From: Nematostella vectensis
Taxonomy: Eukaryota > Cnidaria > Anthozoa > Actiniaria > Edwardsiidae
Reading direction: 5' to 3'
NCBI RefSeq assembly: GCF_932526225.1
Contig: NC_064042.1
Span: forward strand, 9,458,540-9,522,539
DNA: 64,000 bases
The position numbers were made by a program, and so were the translations under genes. Shown here piece by piece: positions 1 through 11,100 of the stretch. The notes under the pieces were generated by a model. That model saw only the letters and a program-made list of their open reading frames with translations, did not search any database and was not told the DNA's origin. The stretch's first letter is position 1; each line of letters begins with the position of its first letter.

Positions 1-161
1 GAGCACTCTCCTATCATTTCCCCTTTCCTCATTATCTTCAGGTTGATAAAAAATGATTTACAGAATTACAGTATCATTGACACAAAGTATCTTGCTCTAA
101 AAACCCTATTACACTTATACTGCTGTATCAAAGTAAGAAAGCCAGCTACATTTGCCTATTC

Positions 162-221
162 TTATGTCTTCCAGCCTTTAGCATCAAGCATGACCCTCAG
201 GTAGTCCTTGGTTGGTTTAAC
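162..221 (-). CDS. terminal exon of an unidentified minus-strand gene
   Basis: Read on the minus strand, a TTTATTTAG acceptor is followed by 19 codons and a TAA stop. They spell VKPTKDYLRVMLDAKGWKT, a composition typical of a real soluble-protein C-terminus. I do not recognise the family. The remaining exons should lie at higher coordinates, but I found no convincing coding exon with a matching donor between 222 and 2231. A possible untranslated exon with a good donor (GTAAGT, about position 937 on the minus strand) and an NRF-1-like site at 1750-1761 could belong to the same gene. It could also be a chance ORF. Confidence 0.4.
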   Translation of the reverse strand, partial: VKPTKDYLRVMLDAKGWKT

Positions 222-2231
222 CTAAATAAAAGTGAAAACAATTAACTTGGGTATTTGTTTTTCTTTTAAATTAATATTTTTATCATCCCATTTATAACCT
301 TACTAATTTTCCATAACTATTTGAATAAAAATGAATAAACACATTATATAGTATGCAAGATGCAGACAATATAAGCATGAGCAAAAAAAATATAGGTTGC
401 ATTTTTGGTTTTTCTTTTTGATGAAAAAATTATCTTGTAACTGTAAAGTATTTGATAATGTTGAAAAAGTTGCTGTATCTTCAAAAATACTAAATACACA
501 GGATATAAAGACAAGAAAGGTCTTCTTTACAATATGTGACAGGATTATATTTGTCAGCCTTGATTAAATATCTCAACGCTGTCAATAAAGAGAGAACGAA
601 GGATATCAAAGGATGTTGTTATGCTTAAATTGCTTCTTAGACCACGAATTCTCAGTTTTAATGCTCGGTTACTGTATATACATAAATAAATAAGACTAAA
701 ACAGTACATTATAATAATTTATACAGCTCTATTTCGAAACTAGGTCTTAAAAATAATGAACTGGCACTAGCGGTGTGTGCCGGAAGGCTGTTCCAATCTG
801 GAATAGTGTTTGAGAAAAAATGAAAACTTGTAAACATCTGTACTCTAAAAACATATGTATAAATCGACCAAGCTTAGTGTTATTGATACAGTAGTTAGAC
901 TACTACGTATGTCTGTCGTTAAATTCTTACTTACCGTGAGGAATATACGCCTGAATTTATAGAACTTGAAAGTATTTACGAATTTAACATCTTCATGGCG
1001 ATTGTCAGTTGAATAAAAGCCATTCAAGTGCCAAAATTATAAACCAATCGGAATTCAAGTAGATGGTATTTTAGCCAATCAAAACAAGGATAGATGACAT
1101 TGATATGTCATCTTGACGTCATACTAAAGCTGGTACGGTGTTTTAGTCTGAGCGATTGGTTTTGGGAAAAAAGCGAACAAACGAGCATTATAAAGGCACA
1201 ACAATAAATGAAAAAAAAAAATGTCATATTCAAAATGCAAAACATCGTCAAAAACTCACCTTGGCAGTGTTTTTTTTTTTTTTGTCGCTTTATGTTTGTC
1301 GCCTAGTGGTTGTGTTCGCTTTTTGTTGTAAACCGTGATCTTTCTGTTAGGAACTCGTCAACACAAGTGAATGATTTTTATAGCTGAAAACAGACGTCAA
1401 TCCAAGGCCTTTTCCTCTCAGGATCTCCTTGCATAGATATAGACGTGAAAAAATATAGGATGGGTGTGTAGAGCCTCTCCTCTTAATCTTCTTTTTAGCT
1501 GCTGCTGCTGCCACGGGCGGGAATTTCCATCGGCTCGTACTTCAGACAAAACGTTTCCTCAAAAACTTCAGCCCATTTGAATCCGCTTAATTTCTCATTA
1601 AATACTATTTTCAAGCTGCCTTTCTTCTGTGAACATACGAACTTTGCAGCACAAAGCAAGGCGGTAAAAAACACACAACAGCGTAAGATCGAGTGGGGCC
1701 TGGGGGTTGCACAATTGACTGGAAAGATGGGACAGTGCTGAATAACGTATGCGCATGCGCGTGCTCTGGCGAAAACAAGCACAATCGTAGTGTTGAATCG
1801 TTCGAGAAAAGGTACGAAAGGCTGACTTCAGTCGCTGATAAAACCATACTGTACAAAAGATGACAGATTTGTGTGATAATGAGGGAGTCATAAAGAAAAT
1901 TATAGCCTTAGGTTTGGTCTAGTTTTCTTAGCATTTGCCAAAATGTGACAGTTCGCCGGTAAAAAGCCGCCATTTCAAAACAAAAAGGCTGGTTTAACCG
2001 CGCGGTACTGGAACTAGTCTTGCGTTTTTCGGTACTGGCGATGGATGGATTATGACACACAGGGTACCCGCGCGATGACCACCAAAACCAAGTCGCATAG
2101 CTATACCATATTCCTATACCTATGGAGCTCCGCGCGGGACCTGCGGCCGCGCTGGCTCCGGGCATCTAAATCGTGTATTTACCTAGATGTTACCTGGTCA
2201 GCAGGTTATTGTTGTTGTTGTATTTTTTCAG
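222..2231. other. gene-poor stretch between two divergent genes
   Basis: I see no supported coding exon here. The left part is AT-rich. The right part (about 1.7-2.2 kb) is GC-richer with CpGs, as expected for a promoter serving the minus gene on the left, the plus gene on the right, or both. The 5' exons of the plus-strand multi-membrane gene, including its signal peptide, must lie here but could not be identified with confidence. Confidence 0.5.
1750..1761. promoter_or_regulatory. NRF-1-like palindromic site
   Basis: TGCGCATGCGCG matches the NRF-1 consensus (YGCGCAYGCGCR). It lies in a CpG-containing stretch between the minus-strand exon at the left edge and the plus-strand gene starting by 2.2 kb. 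The same motif occurs in the PDCD10/DAW1 shared promoter in this window, which supports a promoter reading. Confidence 0.4.
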
Positions 2232-5200
2232 GTGGATTTTACCAAGATGTCATAGCACACATTGGGGAGCTTTCTCATGGGATGGGCTGCAAACAGTGCC
2301 CGCCGGGAACCTTTGTCAGCCCCGCCCAGAGCCCGGGACGAGTTGAGGGCGACTGCTCAGCTTGTCCAGATGGTAAGATAATACTAACGTGTCCTACAGG
2401 GAGACAAAGGGGTGTGGGGGGTGATGGCAGATGGGGATGTGCTTTTTTTGTCTACCCCTTGTCAGGTCTTCTTGTCCAGAGGGAGACGGAGGGGGAAGGG
2501 GGGGGGGGGGGGGGCAAGGGGGAGTGCTGATGGCAGGGGAGTTCTTTCTGTGTAAACTGTAAAAGTGCCTTTTGTTGCAAGGGGGTAGTCGAAAGTCTTG
2601 ATTTGTTGCAGGCATCCAGGGAAAAGAGATGGGGCATGGGCATGGTCATGATCCCCTGGTTGCTCGTGGTGAAATGTAGTATTCCATTTGCGTATCATTG
2701 AAATCGTATTTTTCTCCTATCATTTCAGGAACTGATCTAAAGAAGTTCGCGGGTTTCCGCGCCTGCCCTTGCCTACCGGGGTACTTTCGCCTCGATCGAT
2801 TTGGATTGTGTAAGCCCTGTCCATACGGGTACAACTGCTCCAACGAATCAGTGAACCTGATGCCTGGCTTTTACTGGACCTGGTACCATCCAGACCATAT
2901 CCAGGAATACCAGACATTTGCTAGGAGGCTTAAGGAAGAAAGCCGTTTCCGCGAAAGTGATTGGGACTCGCTCAACGGTTCACTTCCTGTTGCTTACCTC
3001 TGTCCCTTTACTAGCTCATGTCGGGTTGGTGCATTTTTTTTACTAAATCTTAACAAAGGAATGGATTTGAGTAGAGGGAGGGAAGGAGAACATGATTACG
3101 ATCTGTTACAAATATTTTCACAGTATTTGTGAATGCAATATAGGCAAATGATTCTGCTTGGCACAAATAGGGGTTATCAAAGTGTCTTTCAGTAAAAGCA
3201 CCAAAACTGGTATCTATAATATACATACAAGCAAAAGCTTGGAGGTTAAAAGATGAACGTTGGTATTCTTTTTAGGGCGATTTCAATGCGACTTGTTCCC
3301 ATAGTTACGAGGGTGTGCTGTGCGGTGCATGCAGTCGAGGCTATTACCGGATGTTCTCCGGCTGCAACAAATGTCCTTCGACACCGCTGGTCATCACTCA
3401 GTTCGTGGGCGTCTTCCTCGTTCTCGCTCTCATCGCCGTTGTGGTCATACTCAACTGGAAGAAATCACGTGCCGATAAGCGCTCGCTGACCGATCAACTG
3501 TTCGGTAGCCTGAAGATCGTGATCGGATTCTATCAGATTCTAAGTGGAACTCTGAACGCGTACTCGTATATTCAGTGGCCCGATGAGCTCTTGACGATCA
3601 TGAAGTACGCCGATGTGCTGCAGTTGAACATCTTCACCGTCGCGCCCACCGAGTGCATCAGTGATAAGCTGAAGGTGGATCCGTACTCGGGTCTGCTGGG
3701 GTACGTCCTGATGGACTGCGCCGTCATCTTCACAGCCTTCTTCTACTACAACGTCCGAAAGATGTCGCTCTCAAGAAGATGTCACCGTGACGCGAAGGAC
3801 ACGCTCTTCGACTGCAAAGCCAACTGCTATCAAGCTGTGTTCCTTTTTCTGTTTATCACTTACCCTGCTACCTGCACCAAGATCTTTCAAGCACTTCCGG
3901 CCGGATGTCAGGAGGTCTGTGATAACACAGGTGCCTGTAAGTCGTACTTCCGGTCGGATTACGCAGTGGAGTGTTTCAGTGAGCAGTACAACAAGTTCGT
4001 GTACTTCGTGTACGCGTCTTTGATCATCCCAATGCTGTTCCCTGTGGTTTGCGCCTATTTGTTGTGGCAACACTGCAGCGAGAAACACCACACCGGCACG
4101 TTCGCAAGTCTGAAGAGGAGAATTAGCAAAATGAGAAAGAAGTCCAGGAGCATTGATATTACAAGCCTGAAGGAGACACATAGAGAAGACAGAGCCATTG
4201 ATATTACCAGCCTGAAGGAGACACAGAGAGAAGACAGAGCCATTGATATGACCAGCCTGAAGGAGACACATAGAGAAGACAGAGCAATTGATATGACCAG
4301 CCTGAAGGAGACACAGAGAGAAGACAGAGCCATTGATATTACCAGCCTGAAGGAGACACATAGAGAAGACAGAGCAATTGATATGACCAGCCTGAAGGAG
4401 ACACAGAGAGAAGACAGAGCCATTGATATTACCAGCCTGAAGGAGACCCAGAGAGAAGACAGAGCCATTGATATTACCAGCCTGAAGGAGACACAGAGAG
4501 AAGACAGAGCCATTGATATTACCAGCCTGAAGGAGACCCAGAGAGAAGACAGAGCCATTGATATTACCAGCCTGAAGGAGACACAGAGAGAAGACAGAGC
4601 CATTGATATGACCAGCCTGAAGGAGACCCAGAGAGAAGACAGAGCCATTGATATTACCAGCCTGAAGGAGACACAGAGAGAAGACAGAGCCATTGATATT
4701 ACCAGCCTGAAGGAGACACATAGAGAAGACAGAGCAATTGATATGACCAGCCTGAAGGAGACACAGAGAGAAGACAGAGCCATTGATATTACCAGCCTGA
4801 AGGAGACCCAGAGAGAAGACAGAGCCATTGATATGACCAGCCTGAAGGAGACCCAGAGAGAAGACAGAGCCATTGATATTACCAGCCTGAAGGAGACCCA
4901 GAGAGAAGACAGAGCAATTGATATGACCAGCCTGAAGGAGACACAGAGAGAAGACAGAGCAATTGATATGACCAGCCTGAAGGAGACCCAGAGAGAAGAC
5001 AGAGCCATTGATATTACCAGCCTGAAGGAGACACATAGAGAAGACAGGAGCATTGCACCGAGAGAAGATGCTATCACAAAAGGGCTTCGCTTCATGTACG
5101 AGAACTACACCAACGACTGCTGGTACTGGGAGATCATCGAGCTACTGCGGAAGGTCATCTTGACATCCCTACTGGCCTACTACGGTCAAGATAATCCCTT

Positions 5201-8155
5201 TTACCTCGGCACCTCTGCCGTACTGTCCGGTCTCTACGCCGTGTTCTTCGCCAATCAGAAGCCAATTCCGTACGTGTTTGAGTACTGGCTGCACCTCGGA
5301 TCGCTAGTGGCGGTGATGGCCACCCAGCTGATAGGTATGGTCCTGCGAATTCCTGGCGAGGATGTATCCGTGGACCAGGGAGCGGACCAACTTGGTATCA
5401 CCATTCTGCTGCTGTTCTCGAATGTGTTCGTCATTGTGATGATTGTAGGTAAGATGGATTTCCCAATAGCGACTGTTTTAACAAAGCAAGAAAAGCGTTC
5501 TTTAGCTATGATTTTGGCAAAATACAAGGTCAACTATAATTTCTCGTGTCTCTTGCGGCCACCAATGATCGTCCTAGTAAAATACCTAGTGCGACAAAGC
5601 AAAAAGTTCGTTCGACTGCATCACTTTGATTGCATTTGGCTAATTAAGTATATGACTTAAATTGTACTTATTACGAGATTTCATTATTGTTTTTCTTCCA
5701 AAATTAAATGGGAGTAAAAAAATAAAGGTTCAGCTGAATCAAAACTCTATAACTACCATGCGTTTAAGCCTATACCGAACACTGTACTAACATCAATGCA
5801 GTACCGGGGACGGTTCCTAGAAAGCAGTTTAGCGCTAACCTAGAGATAAATACGGCTATCTTGACATTTGATTGGGTAAAAAGGTCATTCTTCCCTGGGT
5901 TAGCGTTTACCTGTTTCTAGGAACCCGGCCCAGGGGGTCGTTTCTCAAAACGCCGATAAACTCGGAAACCCGGAAAGTAACCCAGTGAGCCCCCTATAAA
6001 CACTTCGGGTGTTTCTCAAAACACCCGCTATTTTCGGGCCCAGTAAAAAACTCGCCCGGTAACTTACGGGAGCTCAAGAGCTCCCGTTAAATTACCGGGA
6101 ATTTCTTTTAATGCTAAAATTGATACCCAAAACGATGTTTTTCCTTAATATTTTCAGCTGAATTTATAGACCAACCATTCATCAAGTTGAAATATCCAAT
6201 TTGGTCCTTTTTTTCCGTTTAAATTTTGCCATTTTCAAGTTGTGTCGAGTTGTAGTAAGTTTTTATCACTTAAGGTAATTCAATTGAATTGTACTGCCTG
6301 CCTGAAATCCAGATTATTTGATATAATTTTGGTTTCTGTTAGATTAGCGCTAAATCCATGCTTGGCTATATGAAGAAGATTTTAATAAAAAGGAATACAG
6401 AAAAAATATTGCGTTTTGAAATAATTTGGCGGCAAAAAAAAGCGTTTTTTTAGAAAACGCAGAACAGGAAGTGAAACAAAGCCCGCTCGTGCACATTCGG
6501 CCTGCTCAGACACACTGATATCTCACATGATGAAATTGAAATGAAGTTTAAAGTCAAATCCCAATAGTTTTTCGTGGTATTTACACTTCAAAGGAGCGAT
6601 ATCCGTCATGTCATGATGGAAATTGAAAAAGTATTTTAAAATTCTGATACAGCGCGCGCTACTTGAAATAAGATTTTCAGTGCGTGCGCGAGCGTTTGCA
6701 ACCGGTGTTTGCAGCGCGCGCAGGTAGTGAAAATTGAAAACTTTGGCTTCAAAAAGGTTGGCTCGACTAAATCTTCGCTGAATCTTCGTTTTTACAAAAT
6801 ATGGGAAATATCATAACCCGAAAAGGCTGAGATCAACTTAAAGTCAATTTTGGGAAACTTGAAACGCATATTTTTTGTTTCTTTTATTCAGGAAAGCTTG
6901 GAATGACGAATTCTGTGTTATGTATATGCGCGCGCTCAACGCCACCAGCGTAGCAACGTCGTTAATGAGCAACACTAATGTCAGTACATCCTTAAGTGCG
7001 CGCGCTCGCCACAGTTGTACAAGAAAACACAGCAAAAGGCGCGCTTTTTACTTAAAATCGCTTTGACAGAAAAACGAAGTCGGTTACCCCCATTTTTTAT
7101 TTGCTCAAATAGTTAAATATATAGCCGTAAAAATACTTCAAAATGGCGCTTTCTACCGTATGAATAGTGGCGAAAACAATGTCTTTTAGGGCGATCTCTT
7201 AAAATGTGATTTGTTTTGAACATTAGCTACTACGGGTTATTGTTTAGGAGATCGGATTTTGTCAGCTCGACAAACAGAACTTAATTTTCTAAAGACTATA
7301 GGCACTCTTTTTGAAAACTAAGAGTTGGGATTTTTCCTTGGCGATCAGTAAAAACGCGTCGTCTCTACGCCCTTCTGTTGTGAAAACGAGGTCGGTACCC
7401 CTAATTTTTTATTACATTTTTTGAAAGCCCTTAACTTCAATATTGTTTATGCCAAGTTTAAAAAAATTCTGGGTTGTAGAACTATTTCAAGGAAATTACC
7501 TTAAGGAAACCATTCCACTGCCCGATAAGAAGTGAGCCAATCACGGCTAACATCATTTTATGGGATTCCCTACCAGCCAATCAGGTTTCTTTTCTGTCAA
7601 ATGATTTGACATTTAGCTGTCACCGTGCGCCGAAAAAGATGTAAACAACTTCGCGAATGTATTGGAAATTTTGCTACAAAATGATACTTTATCTACTTGT
7701 TCTTTGTCTTTTTTTCGAAAATTGCCGATGCCACAGCAGTGTTTGGGGTACCAGTTGTCTACAGACATCGACAAGTCTACGATTTTTATTGATATTCAAT
7801 AATAATCTAGCCAATCTATTCATTAACTCTGAAAACTATAATTTGCTTATCGGAAACCCGTAAACAACCTGGACGCTACCGCTAGCTTTGAGAAACGCTG
7901 TTCCTCGCCCGGAAAGGTATCCCTAAACTCTCCCAGTACCCTAACGGGCCCGGTAATTACCGGGAGTTTTGAGACCCCCAGATGTCTAACGTTTTTACTC
8001 TCTTTTCAGTTCGCTACATGTACAGCATCTGGCTGGGTCTAAAGGTCGTCCGAGCCAACCCGCAGTGCAGCATGGGATGCTTGATGAACGTGTTGCAAAT
8101 TGTAACACAGGGAGAGGAGCAGACTCGGGGCGCGGAGGAGGACGGGATACCATGA
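2232..8155 (+). CDS. cysteine-rich ectodomain, multi-pass membrane protein with a 15-residue repeat loop (5' end missing)
   Basis: Four exons join in phase: 2232-2372, 2729-3024, 3276-5448 and 8010-8155 (TGA). About 917 residues are visible; the 5' exons were not found. The extracellular part has spaced cysteines of the ephrin-receptor-like/EGF-like kind (MGCKQCPPGTF, CSACPDG, CKPCPYGYNCS, YEGVLCGACSRGYY). The third exon then gives about five hydrophobic segments (near 3.39-3.46, 3.50-3.56, 3.70-3.75, 3.83-3.89 and 4.00-4.07 kb), a cytoplasmic loop made mostly of the 45-bp coding repeat, and about four more segments (5.13-5.45 kb). The last exon encodes a short tail ending GAEEDGIP. This architecture resembles uncharacterised eukaryotic proteins that place GCC2/GCC3-type cysteine repeats before a multi-pass domain; its role is unknown. 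Reading through the 5448 donor would instead end at 5660. A poly(A) signal (AATAAA) lies at 8199. Confidence 0.75.
4146..5045 (+). repeat. coding minisatellite, 20 units of 45 bp
   Basis: Twenty head-to-tail 45-bp units each encode 15 residues of the form RAID(I/M)TSLKET(Q/H)RED, then a degenerate partial unit RSIAPRED. All length change is in multiples of 15 codons, so the frame is kept. Variation is almost limited to I/M and Q/H positions and their mixed order, which indicates recent unit exchange. The array sits in a predicted cytoplasmic loop of the host protein and is highly charged. Both other-strand frames are also open simply because the unit length is divisible by three. Confidence 0.95.
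5803..5933. mobile_element. small palindromic MITE, family copy 1
   Basis: The terminal stretches GGTTCCTAGAAAGCAG and CTGTTTCTAGGAACC are inverted repeats around an AT-rich core containing CTTGACATTTGATTGG. A clearly related copy lies at 50549-50676 in a DAW1 intron, so this is a dispersed non-autonomous element. It lies in the last intron of the multi-membrane gene. Confidence 0.7.
5934..7980. mobile_element. probable non-autonomous foldback element filling an intron
   Basis: The left end (CAGGGGGTC...TCAAAAC) and right end (GTTTTGAGACCCCCAG) are imperfect inverted termini. Subterminal hairpins lie at 6007-6028 (CGGGTGTTT/AAACACCCG) and 6055-6099 (arms CCCGGTAACTTACGGGAGCTC). No transposase reading frame is visible in about 2 kb. 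Together with the adjacent MITE it makes up most of the intron 5449-8009. I could not confirm a target-site duplication. Confidence 0.4.
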
Positions 8156-11100
8156 CACCCCATCGGAGGGGGGTGGGGGGTGTTGGGAGGACTCCCAAAA
8201 TAAAGACTTAGGTGGTTGTCGGCAAGATCCATTTAAAAGACCTTTGAATTTGGTCAACAGAAATTCTTACCCCTCAGAGATAGCGGATTATTAGTTGTGG
8301 TCAAAGCAGTTTCTAACTCAAAGCAGTAAAAGTAAACACATATTTCCAGTTTTCCTTAAGACACCATCGCCACATCGAGCACCATCGCACTTTGCGACTA
8401 CATTCATGTCCAGTTGTTATTAGGATGTGTTATTGCAGAAGCGAAAGTTTTATTACCCTAAAAGATAGGACGATAACCCTCATCTACCTGCATGAAGATT
8501 CCCCCCCCCCCCCCCCCCCCCGGGTCAAAACCATGCTAGCTAAGGGATCATCATTTTATACTAAACGAAGTAGTATGATTATAAATTTGAGTAGCGCTTA
8601 AAAGGGTATTCATCGATCAGAGTGGACCTGAACTTTTCATGACGTACCCCACTCTAGGCTCGATTTCCTCGGTTTCTTTGAGCCCAAAATCCGGGCGTAG
8701 GAGAACATAGTTAAACGAGTGAGACCAACTATAAGGATACCCAGCAACGACAGCCTTGTTGAGCTGAGCTACCTTACCGATTTCATCTTCATCTATGAAG
8801 TATTTTCAAATACAATGTACCTTTAATTTAACAAGGGATAAGACGCTAATAATGCAATTTTCATTTTCTCTGAAACGGTATAGAAAGTTTTTAACAGCTA
8901 GTGGTAAAAAACTTCTTGGAATGAAGTCAATCATTTTAATCACATGCACTTTGTTATCTTCTAGTAACATTGTTAACCATTAGCAACATATTGTTAATAG
9001 TATTATGTAAGTCGCGGCAGCCCAGTCACTTTGTACTCGTTTGCCAATTGGCTGAAGCCTTAACCAATCGTAAAGGCTCCCATGGCGGTCAGTTTGTCAG
9101 CATACCCAAGGGTTTGCCGACTTAGTAGCTCATAAAATAAGAGGGGTTGTGATACAAGCCCCATTTCAATATTGAATACAGATTGTCAACGCGCAAATAA
9201 ACCTATGGTTTCATCACCACACAAGTTTTCAAGTCTTTGTTACAGTTCTGTGAAATATGAAGAATCCAAGTCCTCTAAGTAGAGACCTAGATCGAAAGAA
9301 TGTGTCCGCGCTTGTGGCAATAATGTCCAATTTAGTTGAATGGGATAAACAAAACATTAGGGGCAGAAATATATAAAAAAGACATATGTTTACAAATGGT
9401 TAGCGCCCCCCCACCATTGGCGACCAAAAAATGGGTCATTTCTTATCAAATTCTATGCTTTTTCCACATGATGCCTATAACTGCGCAGCCCCCCTCGGCC
9501 AATCGTGGGAACGCGCCGGTCGCCGATATGCTGTCGCTGTTGTTTGCGCAGCAGTCATTCAAGTGGTTTGGAGGTGATACTGTGAGCACTGTAACTCTGT
9601 AAGGCAATTGACCTCTTGGTCAACTCACTGACTTGGGTTTCACTAAATAACGCTGTTCATCATATCAATAGAGCGGCTCAAGGCAGTGTCATCGATAGTA
9701 CAGTTGTCGTCGATCAGGGCCGTAGCCAGGTTTTTGTTTACCTATTTAGCGGCCCATTTTCTCTTAGATAACTCGCCCTAGCTTGCAATGGTACTCAATT
9801 TTCCTTTATTGAAGCGGACCTTCCAGTCCAGTAGGGTGGTTTTTCCGAACCCCCCCCCCCCCCCCTGGCTATGGACCTGACGATATCCCACCGAACTCAT
9901 AGTCTAGCAAGAAAGACGGTAGAAGAAGTTCCGTTTCGCCTTACGCATGATTCTCAGTTCCTTCTCTATTCTCTCTGCGTTTACACCGCTATATGTTTTT
10001 TATCAATAAACAGGATCGAGTTCTTGCTAAACATAACCATTTTGGAGTATACTCCCACCGGGTTATTTTTTCTATGTAAACTTTTGCGCTTGGACCGATT
10101 ATGTATTTCGTGTTTCTGGACGACTTTCGGTCAGCTTTAAGTTCTGTTCTGTCCGAAGTAACATCCATTGTGCATACGCGAAATATACGTCACAATGTGA
10201 GGACCATACGCAGACACGATACAAGTTAGTAGAGGAAACAAATCGAGCGAGATGAAAAAGTGGTATCAACCCTATTCAGACGGGGCTTTTTGGGGGGAGG
10301 AGGGGGGGCGGCTCTTTCGGCCCCCCATTCATAACTTTTGAACCATTGGAGCTATTATGATCAAAATTTCCAAGAATCATTATCTGACAAAGAGGAACAA
10401 AATGGTGTTTTGTGTTGCCGTAGCAACACAATATGACGTCATTATGAAGTTGGTTATAAATAGCCTATCTTTCGAAACCTTTGCAAAAAACATCCAAAAT
10501 CCAAATAAGTTATCATAATCAGTTTGTATTCAATAAGCGACCGATATTCTTCAAAAACATTGTCTTTGTGACGTCACGATGACGTCACTTAAGTGAGCAG
10601 AAACGGCCAATATTTCTGTCTTTTTTAGATATGTATTTCTGTATGTCCTTTTTTCGATAATCTTATTATCTTGCAGTTGACATATATTATTAGTGACACT
10701 GTTTCTATGACAAGAATATATGACATCTATGACGTCATTGATTGGCATTGTACCTTTAATATAGCATAAGTTTGCGAATGGACTCTTAATTAAAGTAATA
10801 ATTTAAATATCTTTTCCAAAAATGTATTTTTTTTTACTTTCTATTTACAATAGAGGAATATAAAAAGGATTTTGTCAAATTTAAATGTTAGTTTAAAAAA
10901 ATCAGCGATTTTTAGCTAATTATGTGATATCAGCATCCGCCATCTTGGATTTAATGAAAGTTATCTATTTTAATCAATAAAAACTGGGTGGCAAAATCTA
11001 AAGCTTTTTGGCAATATTTAATCTTCGTTTCAAGTTATATTAATGATTTCAGGTGGATATGAATGTTTTTTTAATAATGAATGCTATTTTTACAAGCACT

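Noticed and set aside
1495-1782. Minus-strand ORF ending FCLKYEPMEIPARGSSSS
   Set aside because: It has no matching splice sites or recognisable domain and does not connect in phase to the exon at 162-221.
2045-2231. ORF start upstream of the first cysteine-rich exon as the true N-terminus
   Set aside because: The stretch is not signal-like and runs into an obvious polypyrimidine-CAG acceptor at 2231, so the exon starts at 2232.
3025-3028. Donor at 3029 (GTTG|GTGCAT) for the second visible exon of the multi-pass gene
   Set aside because: It would leave phase 1, but the next acceptor at 3275 needs phase 0; the GTTGGT donor at 3025 restores the frame and gives SCRGDFNATCS.
3771-5095. Long minus-strand ORFs (421 and 346 codons) across the 45-bp repeat
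   Set aside because: They exist only because the 45-bp unit is divisible by three and lacks stops in those frames; the plus frame continues into membrane segments on both sides.
8740-8790. tRNA-like stretch (AAGGTAGCTCAGCTC on the minus strand)
   Set aside because: An A-box-like word is present but there is no B box or stem pairing at the right distance.
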